Source: Diplonema japonicum
Lineage: Eukaryota; Euglenozoa; Diplonemea; Diplonemida; Diplonemidae
Assembly: GCA_964019335.1 (NCBI GenBank)
Contig: OZ025754.1
Coordinates: 125,001-189,000, forward strand
Direction of reading: 5' to 3'
Length of the DNA: 64,000 bases
Shown piece after piece: positions 45,555 to 55,231 of this stretch. The position numbers and the translations under genes were made by a program. How positions within the stretch are numbered: the first letter of the stretch is position 1; each line of letters starts with the position of its first letter. The notes beneath the pieces were generated by a model. That model made no database searches. It worked only from the letters and a program-made list of their open reading frames with translations, and was not told the DNA's origin.

Positions 45555-46766
45555 TTTTTTTTGCCGAATACCACTATTCATTATCATCATATTGGGGTAG
45601 GGGGCTAAAAGTGGTCAGTATTTTTGGAGTACTTTTTTTTACTATGAAGATTGTCTAGTCAGGAACAAAAAAAAAAAAAAAAAAAGAGAAAAATCTCGCA
45701 TTTTTTCTCTCCCCCACCCCCAGGTTGAGGATCGCCAATGGTCAGTACTTTTTTTTTTAAATGAAAATTTTGTCGTCAAATAAAGAAGAAAGAGGTTTCT
45801 CTTTTTTTTTTTCTATTTTGCCGAATACCACTATTCATTTCTATCATCATATTTTCTTCCGGGGGGGGGGGGGGGAGGGGGGTTTGGGTCCAAGGTTTGG
45901 TCAGTGCTTTTTGTTAATGAAATTTTGTCGCCAAATAAAGAAGAAGAAGAAGAAAAAAAAGAGAAATCTCTTTTTTTTTTCCCTTCATTTTCCCCTATTT
46001 TGCCGAATACCACTATTCATTTCTATCATCACATCTCTTCTTCTTCCCCGGGGGGGGGGGGGGGGGGGGAGGGGTTGGGTCCCAAGGTTTGGTCAGTTCT
46101 TTTTTTTAATGAAATTTTGTCGCCAAATAAAGAAGAAAGAGGTTTCTCTTTTTTTTCTATTTTTGCCGAATACCACTATTCACTTCTATCATCATTTTTT
46201 TTTTCCCCCGAGGGTTTTGGGTCCCAAGGGTCAGTTCTTTTTTTTTAATGAAATTTTGTCGCCAAATAAAGAAGAAAGAGGTTTCTCTTTTTTCTATTTT
46301 GCCGAATACCACTATTCATTTCTATCATCATATTTTTTTCCCGGGGGGGGTTTGGGTCCAAGGTTTGGTCAGTGCTTTTTGTTAATGAAATTTTGTCGCC
46401 AAATAAAGAAGAAGAAAAAAAAAAGAGAAATCTCTTTTTTTTTTTTTTTCATTTTCCCCTATTTTGCCGAATACTTCATTTCTATCATCACATCTCTTCT
46501 TTCCGGGGGGGTTGGGTCCCAAGGTTTGGTCAGTTCTTTTTTTTTAATGAAATTTTGTCGTCAAATAAAGAAGAAAGAGGTTTCTCTTTTTTCTATTTTG
46601 CCGAATACCACTATTCATTTCTATCATCATATTTTTTCCCGGGGGGGGGGTTGGGTCCAAGGTTTGGTCAGTGCTTTTTTTTTATAATGAAATTTTGTGT
46701 CCAAATAAAAAAAAAGACTTTTTTTTTTCTCTCTATTTTACCGAATACCACTATTCATCTCATATG
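45555..46766. repeat. Minisatellite of about 135-180-bp units with G and T tracts
   Basis: Eight occurrences of GCCGAATACCACTATTCA or close variants at about 45563, 45820, 45999, 46165, 46300, 46462, 46597 and 46739. Each unit continues with TTTCTATCATCAT, a C/G tract of 7-20 nt, GGTTTGGTCAGT, a T run, AATGAAATTTTGTCGCCAAA and AAGAAGAAAGAGGTTTC. Unit length differs mainly by tract length. It begins about 70 bp upstream of the MOB4 start codon. The plus strand stays open over 900 nt, but only as repeats of repeats, so coding is not supported. Confidence 0.9.
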
Positions 46767-47269
46767 CGAAAGTTTGATGGAAGGAAAACGAGCACAAACA
46801 AACGATGCAAAAATCAAAAAAAGAGAATAGTAATATAATGAATCGCAGGGGGGGGGGGGGGGGGGGTAGAGGTAGTATTTCCCTTTCTTTTTTTTCTTTT
46901 TGTCAAAAAACATAAAATATACCACCTTGCACCTAAGCTTGGGTAGTGAGGTAGTGGGGGGGGGGGGGGGGGGGAAGTAGGGCGTATAAAAAAAAGAAGA
47001 AAAAAGCGTTAAAAAAGCAGAACCCGCCCCTTCTCTCTCTCTCTCTCCCCCTGGTTTTTTTTTTTTGTGTCCTTCTCCTGCTTTCTTTTTTCTTTTCTTT
47101 TTTTTTTGATAAATTACAACAACAAAAAAAAAAGTGCGTTTCCTTCCCTCTTCCCCTTTTTCTTTTCTTTCTCTTTCTGGAAAAAAAAAAAAAAGAAAAA
47201 AAAAAGGCCAAAAAATCTTTTTTTTTTAACGGAATGGAAAGAAAAAAAAAAAAAACCAGACTAACACTC

Positions 47270-47301
<32 letters not shown>
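46767..47301. other. Intergenic, homopolymer-rich
   Basis: G, A and T runs dominate (poly-G at 46850 and 46957, poly-T at 47272). No feature is supported. Confidence 0.5.
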
Positions 47302-47302
<1 letters not shown>

Positions 47303-50300
47303 CACGCCCCATTACCCACAGTCTGGTGGTCATCATCAGGTCGAATGTAGCCTACAACACGATGCCCTTGAATCTGCGATGAAAAAAAAAAGATTTTTTT
47401 TTAACCCCTAAACGCCCGCGCGGACGTTTTTGTCCTTATTTCAAAATTTGCTTTTTCGCTAACTACTTTTTTTTGAACACGGCCCCTGGACTTCAAAATA
47501 TGGCATTGTTGCGCGGTTTATTTTGTCTTGGAACTACATTTTTGCGTTAAAATTTAAGTTTTAATTGAAACTGGCAGGGTTGGCTTAAAATGAAATCAGA
47601 TGGTCAAAATAGCAGCGAAAACGTGAGTCTCCCCGACTGGTCAGATAAAGAAGAAAAAGACGATGAGGCGGTCAAAGAGGGGCCGGAAACGATGCTTGGG
47701 TGGGAGAAATACTCCCAAAGGCCCGAAACATATCATTTCCGTGAAAAGGTGGGCTTAGGACACCTCTAGGTGAAGCGGCCAATGAGGAGGGTGTTTTTAA
47801 TCTTTTTTTTACACACGCGGTACTTGAGCTCATAGTTTCTTCCCCGAACGGTCGTTTCGATTCAAAAAAAAACAGCGGAAATCTTTCCATCCCAGAGTAC
47901 AAAATAAGGCTTGGGTTGGTCCTGTTAATGGGTTTACGCTCGGCACCGAACATGAAGAGCTACTGGACAACAAATTCTATTTTAACCATCCCGGCTTTTG
48001 AGAAAATGAGCAAACCGATTCGTTGACATACAGCGCTACCTCACCTTTGACACCTGGAAAACATCAGTAAAGCCTGAAACTGCACCTCATGCGCAGGTTT
48101 CTTGACATCATTGTCAACCGGTGTAGGACTGTGCGGACCCCCTGGCAAGTGGTTGTCTGTTGACGACAGTGTTATCCCGACAACAATAAAAGTCATGGCA
48201 CCACGAAAAATCAACTCGGTGGGCATCAAGGTAATCGCTACATGCGACTCATAAAGCGGTTACCTGGTGAATTTCAACATTTTCAGCAAGAAGTCCACAA
48301 CACAGGACCTAGTCACGCGTACTGTCGACTCCTAAGGGTTTGCTGTCGACCCCTGACCGGCAAGACCAGCTCCAGGGGACTGGAGTTCGGCATATTGAAA
48401 ACCCGGAAGTGGACCATGGTCGTTTTTTATTGGGTCCTGGAAAGCTGTGTTGCCAACTCCTCCATAATCTGGAAGAAGAGCAGGGAATGTGGCAAAAATT
48501 ATGGCTTCCCAAGCTTCAAAGAAGAACTTGTTGGAAAGCTTCTCGCCCATGCCCCAAAAGCCGATAGCACACCACCCCCGACGACACCGTCACCGACCCC
48601 CAAGCGCAAACACGCTAGCAATGAGGATTCCCTCACCCAGAAATACCCAAAACGTCTCGATTTGACCCTAAATCACACCTCCGAGACCATGATGAACGGA
48701 ACGAAGGTGAGGAGGGTGCTCTGTGCTGTTCCTGGGTGCGGGAAGAAGGTGCAAACGTGGTGCCCCTGTTGCAAAACCCCCTTATGCAAAACGTGTTTTT
48801 TACCCTTCCATGCTACCCCAGCTGAAAAAAAAACTTACAAGTTGCTTTTTTCATCCCCGCAGCCCCAAAAAGTCTCCAGACTGACCTCAATCCTAGAGTT
48901 CAGGGCACCAAATAGGGCTGAATGCTGCCCTTTTTAGCCCAGCCATAACTCCACAAACCCCCCACGACAAGACCCCCCAAAATCGTACATAAAAAGTACC
49001 CCCTCAACCCCCCCTGTTACACACAAAGTTAAGTGTTCTCATCTGAATCTGGCACCTGGAATTGAAAATTTTAGTACCGTTTACCCTTTCCTTGCACCTT
49101 CCTATGGTTGCATGCTGCCCTTTTTTTTTGAGTATTTAAAGCAACAACGAAAATGGGGGGGGTACCGTAGATAGGCTCCGGGCGTTTAGGGGTTAATTTT
49201 TTTTTTTTTTTTTTTTTTTTTTTTCCCCGATAAATATCCCATATACCAACTGCGACTTCTCCTGGATAATATTATTAGCACCATGGTCTCCATCCCCATC
49301 GCTATCACCGTCATGACCAATTTCCAACGTCACCCTAAGATGCTGCGCTTCGTCCACCTGTATGGAAAGGTGGGAAGGAGCACCGATGGAGCTGAGTATC
49401 CATTCGAATACCCACTCACGAAGCGTGTCAACATAATCTTTTGAAGTCCTGTACAGGTCAATGTCTACAGAAGAAATGTGCCAGGAATTGTTGACCCGAT
49501 AGGCACCAACGTGCATTTCACCAAAAAGAAAGTCGGAGTCGAATGTGACTGGGATCTCGTCATCGCCTGCTGTGTTTTTAGTGCCTTCTAGTTCCCATTC
49601 TCGAGTGGTTCTGTCCCCCCCAGAGGAATGGTTCGACCGGAAAACAACCATAAAGCTCGCCTTGTCACCAGAGTAGAAATCCACGTGATAGTCAAAAACT
49701 CCGTTCCCGTCGAAAACCGGTGCTCCGAATTCAGTTTGGACTGTTCGAGAATTCCTTACGAGATTTATTGAGGTGTCCAGGAGCTCGCCATCGCTTGAGA
49801 TTTTATACCTCGAGTATAAATTGTCGAACGGCGATCGCAGTAAAACCCCCACCGCCACCACGAGCAAAATCTGCAAAAACGTTCTGAAATTACGTTTCAT
49901 GGTGCTCAACAAGGAGATCTGCTCCGAGCCTTCATGCATTCCCTGAAGCCTCATCAATGCAGTGCTGCTCGGATCCTTCCCGGCAGACACGACAAATGCC
50001 ACCAAATGTTCCCCGGCATTATCCAGCAAGATGTCCATCCGAATTCTATTTATGTGGTCCCGCCGAATCGGCGCGAGGGATATAATTTCATTCGCGGGGC
50101 CGCCATGATGGTCGCCTTGATGTTCTCTCGCTGCCTCCGCGCCTGTAAATGTATACTCTTGACCAGTTTTTTGAATCATTACTATCTTGAAAGCTTGTTC
50201 CATGTCAATATTGAGGGACACGGCTTCGCTATGGTACTTGGGTGTTAGAATCTGATACCCCTTCTGTCCGGGTTTTTGTCGGGCCAGCTTCGCGTGCATG

Positions 50301-50590
50301 GTTCCACCGTTGTGGTAGATAACTGCGCTTGCGATGCTGTCGATGCAGCACTCCACTGGAAGGTACTTCTGGTCGAATGTTACGGAACGTCTTTTTTTCT
50401 TCATCGGGCTGGTGAGGTCTGTGCCCAGGACTTCTAGTTTTTCTATGTTGCTTGCCAGCGGGTCGTCGTCAGCGTGCGGTGATCTCGTAGTCTCGCCAGT
50501 GTCCGCTATGGGCGACACAACACGTGCCTTGCGGAGGCAGGATTTTTCCGGCGTTGCGCACAGCAGCTCGACGGCATCTTCGGTTACCAT
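47302..50590 (-). CDS. Single-pass membrane protein with piggyBac in its last intron
   Basis: Exons 50590-49247 and 47373-47302 (471 aa). The donor CAGTTG|GTATAT and acceptor CATCGCAG|ATTCAA are in phase 0 and give a 23-residue last exon (starting IQGHRVVGYIRPDDD) ending in TGA. The 1873-nt intron holds a complete-ended piggyBac copy; without it the intron would be about 80 nt, typical here. The N-terminal 260 residues include a basic stretch (KKKRRSVTF) and beta-rich segments. One transmembrane helix (about 265-280) is followed by a 190-residue C-terminal domain with many acidic residues. I recognise no family. Topology and function are open. The start follows A-rich leader sequence. Confidence 0.75.
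47405..49192 (+). mobile_element. piggyBac element, copy 2, with TTAA flanks, inside an intron
   Basis: Both ends read CCCCTAAACGCCCG inward and are flanked by TTAA (47401-47404 and 49193-49196), the target-site duplication of piggyBac. Length is 1788 bp. The left 600 bp match copy 1 at 34225. The element is antisense to the host gene, whose exons flank it. Confidence 0.93.
47591..48937 (+). pseudogene. piggyBac transposase, internally deleted, C-terminal zinc region kept
   Basis: Homology to copy 1 starts at the ATG region near 47591 but is broken by frameshifts and stops (for example around 47770, 48003, 48250 and 48335). The middle of the DDE core is deleted after about 48330. The 3' part is open from 48242 to 48937 and carries KWTMVVFYWVLES and a Cys-rich domain (C-x5-C, C-x2-C, C-x2-C around 48720-48810) of the kind piggyBac transposases use to bind their ends. 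Together with copy 1 it shows complementary losses, so neither copy codes a complete enzyme. Confidence 0.85.
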
Positions 50591-50858
50591 TTTTTTTTTC
50601 TTCTTCTTTTTTTTTCCCTTCTTTTTTTTCTTCTCTCTCCCCCCTCCTCCGCGCCCCCCGCACCCGCCTCCTTTTTTTTTTTTTTTTTTTTTTTGAGAAA
50701 AATATCGGGGACGGGAAAAAAAAAAAAAAAAAGGGGGTGAATTTACAGGGTTTTTTTTTTTTTTTTTTTCCAACTTCTAAACTAAAAAAAAAAGAAGGGG
50801 TTGGGACAAAACAATAAATAAAAAAGTTCCCCCTCCCCCCCCCCCCCCCCCCTCACGA

Positions 50859-52541
50859 TCACATCGTCAATGGGTCGCTGTCTTCATCGTCGCCGTCCGT
50901 AAAGCTCGGGATGGCGGGGGTGATGTGATCCGGTTTCGCAAGCAAGCTGACCGGGCGTGTGAACGGCACGGCGGGCGGGTTGCGTGCAGGTACCCTCGGG
51001 GGTGACGCATCGATGCTCCCCACCGACAGACTCGAACTGTCGGAGTGCCGGCTGTATCGAGAACCACTTATGGAGTCTTTCTCCTCTCCACCGACCGCCG
51101 CCTCTGCAGGTTTGGTGGTCAGCGCATCGAGCAAGCTAGCAAGGTCCATATGCTTTGGGTCGTCTTTGTCTTCCTTGCTTTCCTGAACAGAAGGGACAAC
51201 ACTGCTTTTTTTACTCCTTGCAGAGGATGCTATGCTTTCCTCTCTCGACCGCCTGCTTCGGGTGCTCTTTTTGCTTTTGACGGAAGATGCGATACTTGCT
51301 GCACGCTCCACAGCGATGGCAGCGACCTCCTCCCTTACAGCTGCCATCTGTTGCAAAGGAACTGTCAGCTCCGTGCTGAGCACAGACGAGGACTTCGATC
51401 GGTTGTCTTCTTCGTGTTCCTCTTGTGGGGCGGGGGACGGCTGGTGAACTTGTGGTTGTTGTGGTTGAGTTTTCACCTTACGTGTTAAAACCAACTCGTC
51501 GACAGGCGACAGGGACTTTGCGGAGACGGAAGAACGTGCCTCGCTTTGCGCTTTTTCCAGCATCCTGAGCCGTTCATTGAGTAGCGCTTCCTTCTCCGCA
51601 AGGAGCTCCTCTTTAAGAAGAACCGATGCCTCTCGTCGCTGAAGATCTTCATGAGTGTCAACAGACGCGAAGCCAGGTATGGTGGTCAGAAGTGGGGTTC
51701 GCCTGGTAGCTGTGCTTGTGGTGTCGGTTGTTAACAAATCGAAAACACCGGCCTGAGATGCGGTTTGTTGTTGTTGTTGTTGATGTTGATGCGGGTGCAA
51801 GATCTCGTCGTGGGTGAAGGGTTTCATGGTGGTTGTTGGATCGGCTTTGTTTTCCATGAATGCTTCTAGAACCTCCAGCCTGTCGGTCAGACCCTCCACT
51901 CTTGGGTCACGGGTTACGGATAAATCTCCTATCGTCAACGGCCCTGCAGAAGCCCCGGCAATGGAGAAATTATTGTTGTTCAACGCTGCGAGGGCGGATA
52001 CTTCTTGTCGCAGACGGTTGACTTCTGTTCCGGCTTCCATTACGTCTTTTTGGATCAGTTTGCAGAAGTTGAAGATGTTGTTGTGTTTTGCAGCAGGTTC
52101 GACTGTCTTGCGTTGGTCGCGGTCGCACGTTAAGAGGTACTCCAGCTGTGTGATCTTGTTGCCGACTTCTCGGAGAGATGCGGATTGACGGATGGCTGTG
52201 TCTTTCTGTTGGAGTTCGAGTTGGTTTGTTTTTCTCGTTGTGTTTTGTAATAGATGGTTCAGTCGTTCTATTTCCGCACCCACGTCTTGATTTGGGAGCG
52301 CAACGGATTCTACAACGCCTAGCCTTACGCTGATCTCGCGTACCTGCCCTACCAGTTCGTGTACGATAGTTACCAAGCTGTCCGCGTTCACCAGGTGTAC
52401 CTTCCCCACGGTGGCGTCCTTGTGTTTCTTGTTCCTCGACTTGTTCATGCTGGTGTCCATGCCCCTGTCGTCACGCGGGCTTTTTATGTCATACAACGGC
52501 CGTGAGCCCCCCATTGCGCGTCTTCTCATGCTGGTGTCCAT
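50859..52541 (-). CDS. Coiled-coil protein of unknown function
   Basis: Single exon, 560 aa. Residues about 45-235 and 310-350 are heptad-rich (VHELVGQVREISVRLGVVES; EELLAEKEALLNERL). Between them lies a Gln/His run coded by CAA repeats. The C-terminal 200 residues are low-complexity Ser/Arg/Lys/Glu (RSRRSREES, SARSKKSS), ending acidic. MDTSM occurs twice in the first 32 residues, a short internal duplication. No family is recognised; cytoskeletal or basal-body association is common for this architecture but is not shown. The stop is followed by about 20 G residues in the transcribed sense. Confidence 0.78.
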   Translation of the reverse strand: MDTSMRRRAMGGSRPLYDIKSPRDDRGMDTSMNKSRNKKHKDATVGKVHLVNADSLVTIVHELVGQVREISVRLGVVESVALPNQDVGAEIERLNHLLQNTTRKTNQLELQQKDTAIRQSASLREVGNKITQLEYLLTCDRDQRKTVEPAAKHNNIFNFCKLIQKDVMEAGTEVNRLRQEVSALAALNNNNFSIAGASAGPLTIGDLSVTRDPRVEGLTDRLEVLEAFMENKADPTTTMKPFTHDEILHPHQHQQQQQQTASQAGVFDLLTTDTTSTATRRTPLLTTIPGFASVDTHEDLQRREASVLLKEELLAEKEALLNERLRMLEKAQSEARSSVSAKSLSPVDELVLTRKVKTQPQQPQVHQPSPAPQEEHEEDNRSKSSSVLSTELTVPLQQMAAVREEVAAIAVERAASIASSVKSKKSTRSRRSREESIASSARSKKSSVVPSVQESKEDKDDPKHMDLASLLDALTTKPAEAAVGGEEKDSISGSRYSRHSDSSSLSVGSIDASPPRVPARNPPAVPFTRPVSLLAKPDHITPAIPSFTDGDDEDSDPLTM

Positions 52542-52783
52542 TTTCTTTTTCTTTTTTTGGTCCCTTCCTTTTTTTTTTTTTTTTTAAAATTAAATCAGAG
52601 GCATCGTGTGGATACAAATGTTGCTTTTTTTGATCTAAAATAAAAATGGGGAGGAGGGGGGGGAAAAAAATCGTTTTTTTTTTTAGAGGGCGGAAAAAAG
52701 GGGGGGGGGAAAAAATCTCTACACGAAAAAAAAAAAAATAAAAAATATGGGATAAGTTTTCAAAAAAAAAAAAAAAAAAAAAA

Positions 52784-55048
52784 TTAGTCCAGGTTAAGCG
52801 CGCTGCACCGTGTCAGGTATCTCTTGTGGCTTTGGTACGTAATGATACCCCGCCTGCTCATTACGTTTAGGGCTTTTTCGATGAGACCTTCCTCGTTGCC
52901 CTGTGCGGTGAGGACAGAAACGAGCATGGCGGTCCGCACACGGGAGTTGAGGGGGAGCTTCGCCTCGATCTTCTGCTCCAGCTGGATCATCTCCTCCTCC
53001 TGCATCGAACTGAACGCGTTTTCAACCAAACCGGATTTTATCGCATCGACGGTGGCGACCCTGTAAAGACGGACCGCCTCCTCTGCATCTGCTTTGGTGG
53101 CTCTGGTCGAGCACCGCATCCTGGCGAGAGATTCGGTAATGCGGACCAACGATTCCAGCTGTCTGACGGTGATTTTGATTATGGAATTGTCCTCGTTCTT
53201 TTGCATGTCGTTTGCGTCCTTTCTTGTTTGGACGTAAAAGTTTTTGAGATGTTCCTCCGCGTCCTTGTCGAGCTTGGAGATGATATTTGAACGGCAGAAC
53301 GCAACGTAGCTTTTTAAGACAGACTGCGGTACAGTTCCGGTGTGTGTTGTTCCGTTTGGTTCGGCAGCTCTGCCTCCTCGACTGACGGCCCCGCCGTGGA
53401 GTTTTAAAACGTGGTTCGCAATGAGTCTGTCTTTCTCTGGGTTTGGAGGGTCGAGAACTTTGAAGATTAAATCGAATCGGGAGACAATTGTTGACTTGAA
53501 GTTCATTTGCTCTTCGTTGGTCTTTGAAGGGTCGTAGCAACCCATAGTCGGGTTTGCTGCTGCCAGCACACTCGTTCTGCTGTTCAAAACCGTTGACAAC
53601 CCTGCTTTTGCAACGGATATAGTCTGTTGCTCCATCGCCTCGTGGATGGCAACTGTGTCTTGCTCCCTCATTTTGTCGAACTCGTCAATGCATACAATTC
53701 CTCCATCTGCGAGTACCATGCTGCCTCCTTCCAGGAAGAATCCGCCGCCTCTGCCGTTTTTTGACGCTTCTCTACTCACGGCTGCTGTTAACCCCGCTGC
53801 GGAGGACCCTTTCCCCGACGTGTACACCCCAATCGGCGAGACTTGATAGACAGCTTTTAAAAGTTGTGATTTTGCAGTCGAAGGGTCACCTATAAGAAGA
53901 ACGTTCATATCACCTCGGAGCTTTCCACCGTCTGACAGTAATTTCCGGGTTCCGCCGAAAAGCTGACACACACAAGCTTTTTTTATGTTGTCGTGCCCGT
54001 AGATAGATGGTGCGAGGGAGTCTGCAAGAATTTTATGGAGGTCCTTCGTCTTAGCGAGCTCTTTGAACTCTTTGTCCTGCTTGCTCTTCCACATCATTGT
54101 CCCGCTTGGCTTCAACGAAGAATGGTTTTGGTTAACAGAATGACATTGCCCGTCAGAAGCAGATGTCATCAACCCAACACCCTTAAGGTAACGGCGGCGA
54201 ATACCCGCTGCTTTCCGACCCTTGTCTTTGACACTGTCTCGAAAGATGGAATTGATTCCAACTACAATAATACGCTGCCCTGGTGAGACCATGGACACAA
54301 GGCCTCTGTCGACCTGGACTTCTATGTGGCGTGGGAGCTCGCCGGTAGGGACTTCTTCGGGAAGTTCTTGGAGTTTGATATATTGTACATTGACGTATTG
54401 GCATTTGTCGGGGCGGATTATGTATGGGTTTGGTTTGCATTTCCCGCCACCGACAGCGCCTGACGAGTCGTTGTTCGCCATACAATTCAACGGCATTTGC
54501 GGGTAGCTGGCGTTTGTTGGAACGTCTTGTCTTACCTCGTCCTTGCAGCTTGTGCATTGGATCACTGCTTTCGTCACTTTTTGCTTCACTTCAGAGCATT
54601 TTACTACAATTCCCGGAACGGTGCAGAGTTGGCCCATGTCAAGGCATCTTACCTGTCGAATTGACATTGGCCGTGTTGCCCATATAATTTGTATCTGGAT
54701 TTCTTGGCAGTCTAGTGATTCAAACATGTGATTTGTGGTGGCAACGTCTCTAGCGGCGGCTTCGAATGCTGGGAGCCATTTTAGAGGGTCAGCTTTGAGG
54801 AGTTCTTTGAGGTTGCTTTCGAACATTGCGATGTCAGTTACCTTTACCTCGAGGAAGTATTTTCGGAGGTGGATGCTGTCGCGCAGGGCCTCGAGGTAAA
54901 CGTAGCTGTCCGTCTTGAAGTACTTGATGAAGTCGCGGAACTTATTCTGCACGTCGACCCGCTCCGCTACGAGGTTCTGCACCTCTTCGTTCAGCTCCGT
55001 CCGCTTCCCGCTTTTCGAGTACATGACACGGCCCTCATCGACATCCAT
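52784..55048 (-). CDS. MCM5: MCM5 replicative helicase subunit
   Basis: Single exon, 754 aa (family about 700-770). The N-terminal domain has FRDFIKYF and a zinc finger (CTSC at about 173-176, with two further Cys 33-49 residues on). The AAA+ core has LAPSIYGHDNIKKA, Walker A GDPSTAKS, GKGSSAAGLTAAV, Walker B with DEFDKMREQD, and the SRFD arginine finger. A winged-helix-like C-terminus follows. The conserved segments match MCM5 better than MCM2, 3, 4, 6 or 7 from memory of the families. It works in the MCM2-7 hexamer that unwinds DNA at replication forks. It lies 183 bp downstream of its neighbour and is followed by poly(T). Confidence 0.92.
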   Translation of the reverse strand: MDVDEGRVMYSKSGKRTELNEEVQNLVAERVDVQNKFRDFIKYFKTDSYVYLEALRDSIHLRKYFLEVKVTDIAMFESNLKELLKADPLKWLPAFEAAARDVATTNHMFESLDCQEIQIQIIWATRPMSIRQVRCLDMGQLCTVPGIVVKCSEVKQKVTKAVIQCTSCKDEVRQDVPTNASYPQMPLNCMANNDSSGAVGGGKCKPNPYIIRPDKCQYVNVQYIKLQELPEEVPTGELPRHIEVQVDRGLVSMVSPGQRIIVVGINSIFRDSVKDKGRKAAGIRRRYLKGVGLMTSASDGQCHSVNQNHSSLKPSGTMMWKSKQDKEFKELAKTKDLHKILADSLAPSIYGHDNIKKACVCQLFGGTRKLLSDGGKLRGDMNVLLIGDPSTAKSQLLKAVYQVSPIGVYTSGKGSSAAGLTAAVSREASKNGRGGGFFLEGGSMVLADGGIVCIDEFDKMREQDTVAIHEAMEQQTISVAKAGLSTVLNSRTSVLAAANPTMGCYDPSKTNEEQMNFKSTIVSRFDLIFKVLDPPNPEKDRLIANHVLKLHGGAVSRGGRAAEPNGTTHTGTVPQSVLKSYVAFCRSNIISKLDKDAEEHLKNFYVQTRKDANDMQKNEDNSIIKITVRQLESLVRITESLARMRCSTRATKADAEEAVRLYRVATVDAIKSGLVENAFSSMQEEEMIQLEQKIEAKLPLNSRVRTAMLVSVLTAQGNEEGLIEKALNVMSRRGIITYQSHKRYLTRCSALNLD

Positions 55049-55231
55049 GGTGGTTTTCTTTTTTTTTTTTGGGACCCCCCTACCCCTTGGGCCGAATTTA
55101 TTTTTTTTTGAAATAAGTTTTTTTTCTATAAAAAAAAAAAACAGAAAAGTTCTACATTTTTTTTTCTTTTTCGTTGTCTATTTTTTTTGTCCGTTCTAAG
55201 TCTAGATCCCCCCCCCCCCCCCCCCCCCCCC

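Noticed and set aside
45761-46687. Plus-strand frame of about 300 codons through the minisatellite
   Set aside because: It encodes only repeated low-complexity Phe/Lys/Gly segments that follow unit boundaries; no start context or domain.
45555-46766. CRISPR array
   Set aside because: Spacers are not unique; the whole unit repeats, units are 135-180 bp, and the setting is eukaryotic.
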